From: SIG603 sp964370775
Lineage (GTDB): Bacteria > Bacillota > Clostridia > Oscillospirales > Acutalibacteraceae
DNA length: 64,000 nucleotides
Assembly: GCA_964370775.1 (NCBI GenBank)
Contig: CAYJKT010000002.1
Span: forward strand, 1-64,000
Reading direction: 5' to 3'
Shown: positions 26,962-34,459 of the stretch, piece after piece
How positions within the stretch are numbered: the stretch's first letter is position 1
Layout: each line of letters begins with the position of its first letter
Notes under the pieces: generated by a model
What the model was told of the DNA's origin: nothing
Databases searched by the model: none
The model's input: only the letters and a program-made list of their open reading frames with translations
Made by a program: the position numbers and the translations under genes

Positions 26962-28001
26962 TATAGCGCTCCCTTACTTTTTCTAGAATTGATTAAATAA
27001 AGGAAAATCGGTATGCCTATAACTGAGGTTATAGTTCCAATTGGAGTTTCAGCTGGCATATTTATTAGTCTGCTTATAACATCAGCTACGCATAATAATA
27101 AACTTCCGAAAAATGCTGATATAGGAAGAACTTTTCTATAATCTTCACCTACTGCCATTTTTACCATGTTAGGAATTACAAGTCCTACAAAACCTATGCC
27201 ACCAACAGTACATACAGTTGCAGAAGATATAAAAACAACAGATATAACACCTAATGTTTTTGTCAGTTTAACATTTTGCCCTAAACTAACAGCTGTTTCA
27301 TCGCCCATTCCCAAAACTGTAATTTGAGGAGAGATAAATATTCCGATAACAGCGCCTAAAACACCTATCATCAATATTCCTATTGCTATCCATTTAATAC
27401 CTAAAAGTCCTGAGTTGTTCCAAATATTAATGTTTTGACCAAACCCTGACCATATATTAACACTTGTTGAAATTCCAGAGAACAACATGCCTATTGCTGT
27501 ACCAGCAAGTAGTAATTTAACGCCAGATTCTCTACCTTTAATTCTTGATGAAATATAGAATATTATTAATGTTGAAACAAGCGCACCAAGCATTGAGAAA
27601 AATATATTGCTCACATAAGACGTTGCGCCACCTGTTACAGCCATTGCAATGCTAAGTCCTAAACCAGCACCGTTATCAACACCTACAACGTCAGGGCTTG
27701 CAAGATAGTTTTTTGTAATACCTTGCATGATAGCACCACCTATAGGAAGTAATGCACCTACAATTATTGCGCCTAAAATTCGTGGAACTTTAATCTCCCA
27801 TAACACATAGTGCTTTATATCATCATAATTGTAATTTGTAATTGCACTCCATACATCTTGAGGAGTAGTAGCAGGAGTAAAATAAAATATTGTCATGCAG
27901 ATTGAGATTATGAATAAAGGCGTAAGCAGTAAAGCAACTGATTTAAGTGTGATAAATCTCCTAAATCCAACTTTATTAGGATTTACCAGTGTTTTTTCCA
28001 T
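26961..28001 (-). CDS. FecCD-type siderophore permease
   Basis: About 346 residues. The same family as its neighbour: IKVPRILGAIIVGALLPIGGAIMQGITKNYLASPDVVGVDNGAG and GGIGFVGLVIPNMVKMAVGEDYRK. I chose the ATG at 28001 (AGAGG then 5 nt) over the GTG at 28007. Its start lies inside the end of the ATPase gene, so translation is coupled. Confidence 0.93.
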   Translation of the reverse strand: MEKTLVNPNKVGFRRFITLKSVALLLTPLFIISICMTIFYFTPATTPQDVWSAITNYNYDDIKHYVLWEIKVPRILGAIIVGALLPIGGAIMQGITKNYLASPDVVGVDNGAGLGLSIAMAVTGGATSYVSNIFFSMLGALVSTLIIFYISSRIKGRESGVKLLLAGTAIGMLFSGISTSVNIWSGFGQNINIWNNSGLLGIKWIAIGILMIGVLGAVIGIFISPQITVLGMGDETAVSLGQNVKLTKTLGVISVVFISSATVCTVGGIGFVGLVIPNMVKMAVGEDYRKVLPISAFFGSLLLCVADVISRLINMPAETPIGTITSVIGIPIFLYLINSRKSKGAL

Positions 28002-28791
28002 GTTCACCTCTTAAAAGTTCATAAGAAATACATACTGGATTATCTGTTCCAGGTATGTTTACAAGCATTGCTTCAATGTCAAATACTATTCTCAAAACGT
28101 CTGATGTCATTGTAGTTTTAGGTTCGCCTTGTGCTACAATTTTACCACTTCTAAGCATGACAAGCTCATCAGAAAATCTACTAGCTTGGTTAATATCGTG
28201 CAAAACCATAACAACTGTCATGCCTTTTTCTTGATTTAACCTTTGCACAAGCTGTAATACTTCAAGCTGATACGCCATATCTAAGTAAGTAGTAGGTTCG
28301 TCAAGCAAAATAACATCAGTTTGCTGTGCTAAAACCATAGCAATCCAAACTCTTTGTCTTTGCCCACCAGATAAAGCATTTATGTTTCTGTCTTTAAACT
28401 CTAGCAAATTTGTATTTTTCAACGCCCAGTCAATTACCTCGTGGTCTTCGGCTGTAAGCTTTCCTCTACCTTTTTTGTGTGGAAACCTACCATATTCAAC
28501 AATCTCACTAACACTTAAACCACTTGGCGCTTTTGGTGACTGTGGTAAAAGCCCTATGATTTTTGCTATTTCTTTAGTGCTTGTTTTATGTATGTTTAAG
28601 TCATTAACTGTAACTTCACCATGCTTTGGTTTTAGTATTCTACCAATGGTTTTTAAAAGAGTGGACTTACCAGAACCGTTTTCACCAATTATGGTGGTAA
28701 TAGCTCCCTTTTTGATTTTTAAAGATAAATCATCGATAATAATTTTATCATCATATCCAGCGGTTATCGAATTGACCTTTATAATTCCCAT
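27976..28791 (-). CDS. Siderophore ABC transporter ATPase (FecE/FhuC type)
   Basis: A 271-residue ATPase with Walker A GENGSGKSTL (~36-45), Q-loop LLPQSP, signature LSGGQRQRVWIAMVLAQ, Walker B VILLDEPTTYLD and switch His in MVLHDINQA. It is the first gene of the uptake operon. Its ATG follows AAGGAGA. A regulatory palindrome lies 17-34 nt upstream (28808-28825), so the whole importer is likely under the control I infer for the iron regulon. Confidence 0.95.
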   Translation of the reverse strand: MGIIKVNSITAGYDDKIIIDDLSLKIKKGAITTIIGENGSGKSTLLKTIGRILKPKHGEVTVNDLNIHKTSTKEIAKIIGLLPQSPKAPSGLSVSEIVEYGRFPHKKGRGKLTAEDHEVIDWALKNTNLLEFKDRNINALSGGQRQRVWIAMVLAQQTDVILLDEPTTYLDMAYQLEVLQLVQRLNQEKGMTVVMVLHDINQASRFSDELVMLRSGKIVAQGEPKTTMTSDVLRIVFDIEAMLVNIPGTDNPVCISYELLRGEHGKNTGKS

Positions 28792-28807
28792 ATTCTCTCC
28801 TTATTTT

Positions 28808-28825
28808 AGTTAGAGACAACTAACT
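28808..28825. promoter_or_regulatory. Regulatory palindrome 1 (AGTTAG-N6-CTAACT) before the siderophore operon
   Basis: A perfect 6+6 palindrome with spacer AGACAA, placed just upstream of the ATPase ribosome site. Five further copies with the same spacing occur at 29720, 34418, 46778, 46846 and 47643, all upstream of transport or flavodoxin genes. No consensus promoter could be placed right next to this copy. Confidence 0.75.
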
Positions 28826-28838
28826 CTTACGCTTTTTT

Positions 28839-28873
28839 AGAACCACAGTTGAAATTTAGCATACTGTGGTTCT
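28839..28873. terminator. Hairpin between the split-barrel gene and the siderophore operon
   Basis: An 11-bp stem AGAACCACAGT/ACTGTGGTTCT with a 13-nt loop. On the minus strand, the direction of both neighbours, it is followed by A rather than U residues. It is thus a poor terminator there and may instead be an RNA-processing or partial read-through element. A weak T-rich tail exists only on the plus strand. Confidence 0.4.
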
Positions 28874-28881
28874 TGTATATT

Positions 28882-29676
28882 TTATTTTTTAAAAGATAAA
28901 GCCAGTAAACCATCAGTAGATTTAAAGAAACTATTGTTAGTCGCTTTTAGTTTAGTGTCAATTTCTGCTACTTTATCTTCTGATAATATTTCGATTTTAG
29001 TCTCAAAATGATTATCTTTACCGTCATAAATTTTGCAAACTCCACCATCTTTTATATAAGCTACTTTGTTGGACTCTGCTTTTGTAAGTGTGTAGTAAAC
29101 GCCGTCTTCAATAACAGTGTTGAAAACAACTTCTCTATCACCATAAGTCATCAAGATATGACGACTGTTTTCAAATCTCTCTTTACCTGAAAGAGTATAT
29201 TTTGAAAAGCTAGGGTTCCAGTCTTTGTCTAGTGCGTATATCTCGCTACCACTAAAGTAAACAGTAGCTTCAATTAGCTCTAGCTCAAAGAACTTTGCGC
29301 CATGACTTAACATTTTTTTGTACATTGCATCTACTTCTGCTGCTTTTTGAAGCAGCTCGCAAGAAGTATCAAGTGCTTTAACAGTAAACTTACCATAAAG
29401 TCTTTTTGACATTTTAAGACCCATGCCGTCTTTGTCAAAGATAAGACCAGATATTTTGTCTCCGTCTTTCACAACATTTAGCAGTGCAGAAACACCTACC
29501 AAAAGTAAAACGTGTTTTCCGTCTATGTATTTATAATTAGATTTTTCGATAATTGGAAACTCAGTTCCATTGCTCACAGCTACCTCAATATTAGGTTGAT
29601 TTTCGCAAAAGCTTAGTATATCTTCTTTCATTTCACATGCTGGTTTTCTATTTTTCATTGCATCTTTTGGGCTCAT
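28882..29676 (-). CDS. Probable split-barrel (pyridoxamine-phosphate-oxidase-like) protein
   Basis: A 264-residue protein. Residues ~10-100 (a helix, IEVAVSNGTEFPIIEKSNYKYIDGKHVLLLVGVSALLNVVKDGDKISGLIFDKDG, then KRLYGKFTVKAL) follow the strand pattern of FMN-binding split-barrel proteins such as HugZ/HutZ heme-utilisation proteins. This is a pattern match, not a motif proof. The second half (EATVYFSGSEIYALDKDW and later) is unassigned. AGGAGG precedes the ATG. It has its own strong promoter with regulatory palindrome 2, which supports a role in iron or heme use. Confidence 0.6.
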   Translation of the reverse strand: MSPKDAMKNRKPACEMKEDILSFCENQPNIEVAVSNGTEFPIIEKSNYKYIDGKHVLLLVGVSALLNVVKDGDKISGLIFDKDGMGLKMSKRLYGKFTVKALDTSCELLQKAAEVDAMYKKMLSHGAKFFELELIEATVYFSGSEIYALDKDWNPSFSKYTLSGKERFENSRHILMTYGDREVVFNTVIEDGVYYTLTKAESNKVAYIKDGGVCKIYDGKDNHFETKIEILSEDKVAEIDTKLKATNNSFFKSTDGLLALSFKK

Positions 29677-29719
29677 ATAATTTTCCTCCTACATGAACTT
29701 TTGTGTGTTAGCACTACTA

Positions 29720-29737
29720 AGTTAGCTTTACCTAACA
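29720..29737. promoter_or_regulatory. Regulatory palindrome 2 (AGTTAG-N6-CTAACA)
   Basis: One mismatch in the last base from the shared consensus, spacer CTTTAC. It lies 1 nt downstream of the -10 box of the promoter of the split-barrel gene, a place where a bound repressor would block transcription start. A further GTTAG...CTAAG half-match overlaps it at 29707-29721. Confidence 0.72.
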
Positions 29738-29738
29738 G

Positions 29739-29767
29739 AGAATATCACAGAAAGTTAGCGTTGTCAA
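29739..29767 (-). promoter_or_regulatory. Promoter of the split-barrel gene
   Basis: Minus strand: TTGACA (29762-29767), 17-nt spacer, TATTCT (29739-29744). It sits in the short gap after the MarR gene and reads toward 29676. Confidence 0.8.
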
Positions 29768-29778
29768 TCTTTTTTTCA

Positions 29779-30237
29779 TTATTTGTCTAAATTTAATTTA
29801 TTTTCATATAATTGATTTATTTTTGTAACAATATTAGTCAAATTATCCATATCTTTTTCGCCTAAAATTGCTTCTAGTTCGATTAATCGCTCTTTTTGTT
29901 CGTTTCTTCGCCTATCAAGTTGATACATTCCTTTTTCTGTTAATGATACCAACTTGCGACTTTTATTTGCCTCTGACGGTGTTTTAATTATTAACCCTTT
30001 ATCGATTAATCTGTTAACAAGCACTGTAACTGTCGCCTGTGACAAACATAGGCCTTTACTTATCATTACCAGTGTTGGATTATCGTTTTTTTCTTTGATG
30101 TAAATGTCTATAAAATTTACAACAGATAATTCACCTGAATGTAGATAGTTTTCGTCTCTTGTAGCTATATGTTTTTCTATTTTTTGAAATCTCTTTAATT
30201 TATCCAGTTCAGAATTTAATAGCTCTAGTCTATTCAT
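29779..30237 (-). CDS. MarR-family transcriptional regulator
   Basis: A 152-residue winged-helix regulator. The dimerisation helices flank a DNA-binding wHTH: MISKGLCLSQATVTVLVNRLIDKGLIIKTPSEANKSRKLVSLTEKG (residues ~58-105) with the beta-wing 'SRKLVSLT'. It is the last gene of the MarR-ABC-ABC-MarR operon, 29 nt after the second ABC gene. It is quite different from the first MarR of the operon. Its target is probably local, but no distinct second operator was identified. Confidence 0.88.
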   Translation of the reverse strand: MNRLELLNSELDKLKRFQKIEKHIATRDENYLHSGELSVVNFIDIYIKEKNDNPTLVMISKGLCLSQATVTVLVNRLIDKGLIIKTPSEANKSRKLVSLTEKGMYQLDRRRNEQKERLIELEAILGEKDMDNLTNIVTKINQLYENKLNLDK

Positions 30238-30266
30238 AAAATTCTCCTTTACTTTTTTGACTATAA

Positions 30267-32069
30267 TTATGCTACAGTTATATTTTCAAATTGGGAATTA
30301 TATAGCTTTGCATAATTTTTTCCGTTATCTAATAGTTCCTCATGTGTTCCTATCTCAATAATTTCACCATTTTCAAGCACAACTATCCTGTCTGCATTTC
30401 TAACAGTAGAAAGCCTGTGCGCAATAACAAAGGTAGTTTTACCTTTCATTAATTTTTTCATTGATGTTTGAATATCTAGTTCAGTTAATGAATCCACATT
30501 AGAAGTAGCTTCATCTAATAATAAAATTTTAGCATTTAAAAGCATAACTCTCGCAATTGTTATAAGCTGTTTTTGCCCTGCTGATATATTTACACTGCTT
30601 TCGTTTATCACAGTGTCATACCCTTTTGGCAAAGCCATTATTGTGTCATGTAATGATATGGATTTTGTAATTTCTATAACTTCTTCTTTAGTTGCATTAG
30701 GTTTTGAATAAGTTATATTATCAAAGATAGTTCCACCAAACAACCAAGCTTCTTGCAATACCATTGCTACTGATTTTCTCATGTTTCTAATATTCATATT
30801 CTCAATACTTACTCCGTCAATATAAATTCCACCAGAGTTTGCATGATAAAATCTCATAAGCAAATTAATTAGCGTTGTTTTGCCAGCACCTGTGCTTCCG
30901 ACTATAGCAATTACTTCATCTTCTTTAACATTAATGTTAATATCTTTCAGAATTTTTCTATCTGCATTATAGCTAAAGTTTGCACCAGTGAACTGAACTT
31001 TTCCTTTTATATTCTCTAAATTAGTAGCTCTTTCATTGTCTTGCTTTTCCTCTTTTTCATCTAAAAATGCGAAAACTCTGTCAGATGCAGCTAGGGATGA
31101 TTGAATATCTGCTAGGATAAAATTAATCTCGTTTAACACACCTGTAAACATTTTTGCATAAAGAATAAATGCAGAAATCTCTGCCAAAGTTATGCTACCA
31201 GATAACAACATAAAACAGCCATGCACATAAATTGTAGCTGTTGTAATGTTTGATACAAACATTAATCCTGCACGAAGTGAACCACCACCAGCAAACTCTG
31301 ACTTGTAATGAGCTTTTCCCCAGTCATCATTTTTTATTTTGAATTTGCGTAAAATATTGTCAAGTTGACCGTATATTTTAATGGTTTTGTGCCCTGTTAC
31401 TTTATCCTCAACAAAACCATTTAACTCACCAAATTTTTTGGATTTTTCTCTGTGAAATCCACGCACTTTTATTGTCCAAAATGCTCCAATAGCTATAGAG
31501 ATTGGAATTGCTATAAACACGCTAGTCATCAAAGTAAAATTAGAAATAATCATCATAACAAGAGAGCCAACTAAGGTTATAATGCTTGTGCAAATGCTAA
31601 TAAAGTTATTGCCAAGCGAAGCAGAAACTATGTCTATATCATAAGTGAATTTGCTTATTGTATCACCTGTTTGATGTGTGTCGAAATATGACACAGGCAG
31701 TTTGTCAAACTTCTTGAATGTATCTCTTCTTAAACTGTGTCCAATATTTTGGCTTAGTCTTAGCATTACATAAGATAACAAAATGCTAAGTAAAAATGTA
31801 GCTATATAAAACGCTACCATAACACCACCAAAAGAGAAAACATTGTTTAGATTTATCTGAGCTATAGGCATTTCTATCATGGAAATTACTTGCTCTGTAA
31901 GCTGAGGAGCATATAAAGAAAATGCATTAGATAGCAAAGTTAAAGCGAATGCGCCGACTATTGCAAATTTGTATTTAGCAACATATTTTGACAATCTAAC
32001 CAGTGTAGAATAATTCTGCTTTCTTGTTCTGTTATGTATTTCTATGTTTTGTTTTCCTACAGGTCTCAT
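30267..32069 (-). CDS. ABC exporter half-transporter (ATPase plus permease)
   Basis: A 600-residue type IV (B-family) half-transporter. Six helices in residues ~35-330 are followed by an ATPase domain with Walker A VGSTGAGKTTL, a Q-loop MVLQEAW, the altered signature ISAGQKQLI, Walker B ILLLDEATSNVD with the catalytic Glu, and the switch His IAHRLSTV. It most likely pairs with the neighbouring half-transporter, whose catalytic Glu is lost. The composite resembles BmrCD/TM287-288-like multidrug exporters. The start is 12 nt after its partner. Confidence 0.93.
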   Translation of the reverse strand: MRPVGKQNIEIHNRTRKQNYSTLVRLSKYVAKYKFAIVGAFALTLLSNAFSLYAPQLTEQVISMIEMPIAQINLNNVFSFGGVMVAFYIATFLLSILLSYVMLRLSQNIGHSLRRDTFKKFDKLPVSYFDTHQTGDTISKFTYDIDIVSASLGNNFISICTSIITLVGSLVMMIISNFTLMTSVFIAIPISIAIGAFWTIKVRGFHREKSKKFGELNGFVEDKVTGHKTIKIYGQLDNILRKFKIKNDDWGKAHYKSEFAGGGSLRAGLMFVSNITTATIYVHGCFMLLSGSITLAEISAFILYAKMFTGVLNEINFILADIQSSLAASDRVFAFLDEKEEKQDNERATNLENIKGKVQFTGANFSYNADRKILKDININVKEDEVIAIVGSTGAGKTTLINLLMRFYHANSGGIYIDGVSIENMNIRNMRKSVAMVLQEAWLFGGTIFDNITYSKPNATKEEVIEITKSISLHDTIMALPKGYDTVINESSVNISAGQKQLITIARVMLLNAKILLLDEATSNVDSLTELDIQTSMKKLMKGKTTFVIAHRLSTVRNADRIVVLENGEIIEIGTHEELLDNGKNYAKLYNSQFENITVA

Positions 32070-32081
32070 ATTTATCCCCCT

Positions 32082-33800
32082 TTACGCATATAATGCAGAA
32101 TCGCCAAGTTGAGCTTTGCTTATTCTGCCATAAATATCACAAGTTTTGTTTAGTATGCTGTGATTACCTTCTGCAATAATCTCGCCTTTATCAAGCACAA
32201 TTATTTTGTTTGCATTGATTATCGTAGCAACTCTTTGAGACACAAAAATCTTTGTTGTTCCCTCATAATCTTTTGAAAGTGCCATACGCAAATTAGCATC
32301 AGTTCTATAATCTAGTGCATTTGTAGCATCATCTAAAACCAACACCTCAGGCTTGCCAGCTAATGCTCTAGAGATTAACATTCTCTGTTTTTCGCCTCCA
32401 CTCATATTTTGTCCTCTAATATTTATGAGCGTGTTGTATTTATCTTTTAGTTTATCTACATACACTTTTGCCTGAGCACTTTCACTTGCAAACATAATTT
32501 GGTCATCTGATATATCCCTACCAAAAGCAATGTTTTCGCTCACGCTCTCTGCAAAAATAATATCCGACTGAAACACAACGCCAAACTTTTGATAAAGCTT
32601 TTCTTTTGAATATGAATTTATCGGCTTGCCGTCAAGAAAAATCTCTCCACTATCAGGCTCATAAAGTCTTAACATAAGGCTTATTATTGTAGATTTGCCA
32701 GAACCAGTTGAACCGATAATTCCCAATGTTTCACCTTTTTCAAGTGAAAAGCTTATATTGTTAAGAACATCTACATCATCACCATAAGAAAAACTTACAT
32801 TTTTAAATTCTATAAATTTATTATGTTTATTTAAGCTATGTTTATCTTCGTAAGCTCTGTTCTCAGTGTCTAAAACCTCAGAAATTCTGCTTGCAGCAGC
32901 GGCACATTTTGCATACATTGTAAATAACTGACCTATACCTATTAGTGATGTAAGCACCATGGTAAAGTAGCTCATAAATGCTATAAGTGAAGCTACATCG
33001 CTTTGAGTGTCCTTAACAAAATATGCGCCAGCCATAAGCGTAGCTACCATTCCAAGATTTACCCATAGTCTCATAGACGGAGTGCCGATTGCATCTACAA
33101 TAGAAGCTCTAATATTTTTTGTTCTAAGCAAATCGTTAACTTCGTCAAAATTGTTGTTTTCTCTCTCAAAGGTAGATAATGCACGAATAACTCTGATACC
33201 TATTACATTCTCTCTTATAACTTTTACCAAGCTGTCGTTCACCTTTTTTGTTTCTCTAAATCGCTTAAAACCAATTTTTGTTGTGAAGTAAACAGTTACT
33301 GCAATTAAAGGTACAATTGCAAACATGATTACTGCAAGTTTAAGGTCTAAAATAGTTACAGATAATAGGCTTCCAACAAAAGTAAGTATTGTTGCAGTTC
33401 CCTTTGTCATTACTTTTGAAATAAAAACTTGAACACTTGATATGTCAGTAGTCAGTCTTGACACAACAGAAGATATTCCGAATTTGTCGATTTTTTCGCA
33501 GTCCATATCACACGATTTAACAAAAACGTCTTCTCTTATATCTTTTGAAATATCCACACCGAATTTAACGCTTAAATGAGCTGCTAATAAACTGAGCAAC
33601 ATAGTAGCTAAGGCTGCTAATATCATAACAGCACCCCAAGTGATTAACATGTTGTTTGAGTTTAGTGGGACAATTTCGTTCACAAGATATGTGAATGCCC
33701 ACGGCAAAAATAGTGTAAAACCTGTTGAAAAAGCTTTTAGTATTAACGCTAGTACAATTCTAAATAAATGTGGCTTGCAATACTTTTTTAATATACCCAT
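32082..33800 (-). CDS. ABC exporter half-transporter with degenerate ATPase site
   Basis: A 572-residue half-transporter: six helices (~15-300), Walker A IGSTGSGKSTI, signature MSGGEKQRM, then VLVLDDATNALD, where Asp replaces the catalytic Glu, and VSQRVATI in place of the switch His. This is the usual pattern of the degenerate half in asymmetric heterodimers. It begins 10 nt after the first MarR gene. Substrate is unknown; drug or toxic metabolite export is the family expectation. Confidence 0.93.
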   Translation of the reverse strand: MGILKKYCKPHLFRIVLALILKAFSTGFTLFLPWAFTYLVNEIVPLNSNNMLITWGAVMILAALATMLLSLLAAHLSVKFGVDISKDIREDVFVKSCDMDCEKIDKFGISSVVSRLTTDISSVQVFISKVMTKGTATILTFVGSLLSVTILDLKLAVIMFAIVPLIAVTVYFTTKIGFKRFRETKKVNDSLVKVIRENVIGIRVIRALSTFERENNNFDEVNDLLRTKNIRASIVDAIGTPSMRLWVNLGMVATLMAGAYFVKDTQSDVASLIAFMSYFTMVLTSLIGIGQLFTMYAKCAAAASRISEVLDTENRAYEDKHSLNKHNKFIEFKNVSFSYGDDVDVLNNISFSLEKGETLGIIGSTGSGKSTIISLMLRLYEPDSGEIFLDGKPINSYSKEKLYQKFGVVFQSDIIFAESVSENIAFGRDISDDQIMFASESAQAKVYVDKLKDKYNTLINIRGQNMSGGEKQRMLISRALAGKPEVLVLDDATNALDYRTDANLRMALSKDYEGTTKIFVSQRVATIINANKIIVLDKGEIIAEGNHSILNKTCDIYGRISKAQLGDSALYA

Positions 33801-33810
33801 AAACCCTCCG

Positions 33811-34290
33811 TTAATCTACGTCATTCAAGTTGTTTTCGCTGATTTTAACAAGAATATCTTTTAGATACATTACTTCTTCATCACTAAGTCCATTAAAAAT
33901 TCTGCCAGCTCTTTCTGTCATTCTTTTGCTAGACTCTACCGCAAGTGCTTTACCTTTTTCGCTTAAAGTGATGATATTTTCATTATTAACCTCACCTTGA
34001 GATTTTACAATTATCTCTTTAGCTTCAAGATTTTTTATCATCTCTGAAACAGTTTGTGCGCTAACGCCTAACATTTTAGAAATACTTCTTTGATTAATGC
34101 TCTCTTGTTCAAGCAAAATGCAAATTGTCCTTTTAGCAGTAAAAGATAACTTGTGTTTAACTTTTTTATCTCTGCCATTTTTGTCACTGCTTAAATCGCA
34201 GTGGTCATGTTTGCGTCGATGTTTTTTGCTGTGACGTATCTGTTCAGATAATTCTGTCAATTTCATTAAAAGTTCTATTTTTGTATCCAT
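33811..34290 (-). CDS. MarR-family regulator with His/Lys/Arg-rich N-terminus
   Basis: About 159 residues. After a first helix comes a basic stretch SKKHRRKHDHCDLSSDKNGRDKK (~20-42, not usual in MarR proteins), then a wHTH (INQRSISKMLGVSAQTVSEMIKNLEAKEIIVKSQGEVNNENIITLSEKG). The ATG at 34290 has GGAGGG 4-5 nt upstream. The longer frame from 34329 would run over the operator. It is the first gene of the exporter operon and most likely represses it through the palindrome at 34301-34318. Confidence 0.88.
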   Translation of the reverse strand: MDTKIELLMKLTELSEQIRHSKKHRRKHDHCDLSSDKNGRDKKVKHKLSFTAKRTICILLEQESINQRSISKMLGVSAQTVSEMIKNLEAKEIIVKSQGEVNNENIITLSEKGKALAVESSKRMTERAGRIFNGLSDEEVMYLKDILVKISENNLNDVD

Positions 34291-34300
34291 AACACCCTCC

Positions 34301-34318
34301 GTATCATTGTATTGATAC
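34301..34318. promoter_or_regulatory. Likely MarR operator GTATCA-N6-TGATAC
   Basis: A perfect 6+6 palindrome directly after the -10 box (34320-34325), covering the transcription start region of the MarR-ABC-ABC-MarR operon. It differs in sequence from the AGTTAG palindromes but has the same 18-bp geometry. Confidence 0.75.
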
Positions 34319-34319
34319 C

Positions 34320-34348
34320 AATATAACACGAAAATCGAACGGTGTCAA
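34320..34348 (-). promoter_or_regulatory. Promoter of the MarR-ABC-ABC-MarR operon
   Basis: Minus strand: consensus TTGACA (34343-34348), 17-nt spacer, TATATT (34320-34325), about 30 nt from the MarR start. Confidence 0.85.
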
Positions 34349-34380
34349 TACCCTTATACTGTTTTAGTTAGTATATTCTA

Positions 34381-34409
34381 TTGACTTTTTTGCAATTATA
34401 TATTAAAAT
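34381..34409 (+). promoter_or_regulatory. Promoter of the second ABC-pair operon
   Basis: TTGACT (34381-34386), 17-nt spacer, TAAAAT (34404-34409). A half-matching AGTTAG...CTA element (34366-34383) overlaps the -35 and the full palindrome 3 follows the -10 by 8 nt. Confidence 0.72.
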
Positions 34410-34417
34410 TACAAATG

Positions 34418-34435
34418 AGTTAGCTGTTTCTAACT
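34418..34435. promoter_or_regulatory. Regulatory palindrome 3 (AGTTAG-N6-CTAACT)
   Basis: A perfect palindrome with spacer CTGTTT, lying at the expected transcription start of the operon that begins with the ABC gene at 34460. Confidence 0.8.
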
Positions 34436-34459
34436 TACAAATTAAAAGTAGGTTTATAA

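Noticed and set aside
28808..28825. Reading the palindromes as classical Fur or DtxR boxes
   Set aside because: They lack GATAAT-type Fur units, and the N6 spacing differs from the DtxR/IdeR box TTAGGTTAG-S-CTAACCTAA. They are reported as a separate operator family.
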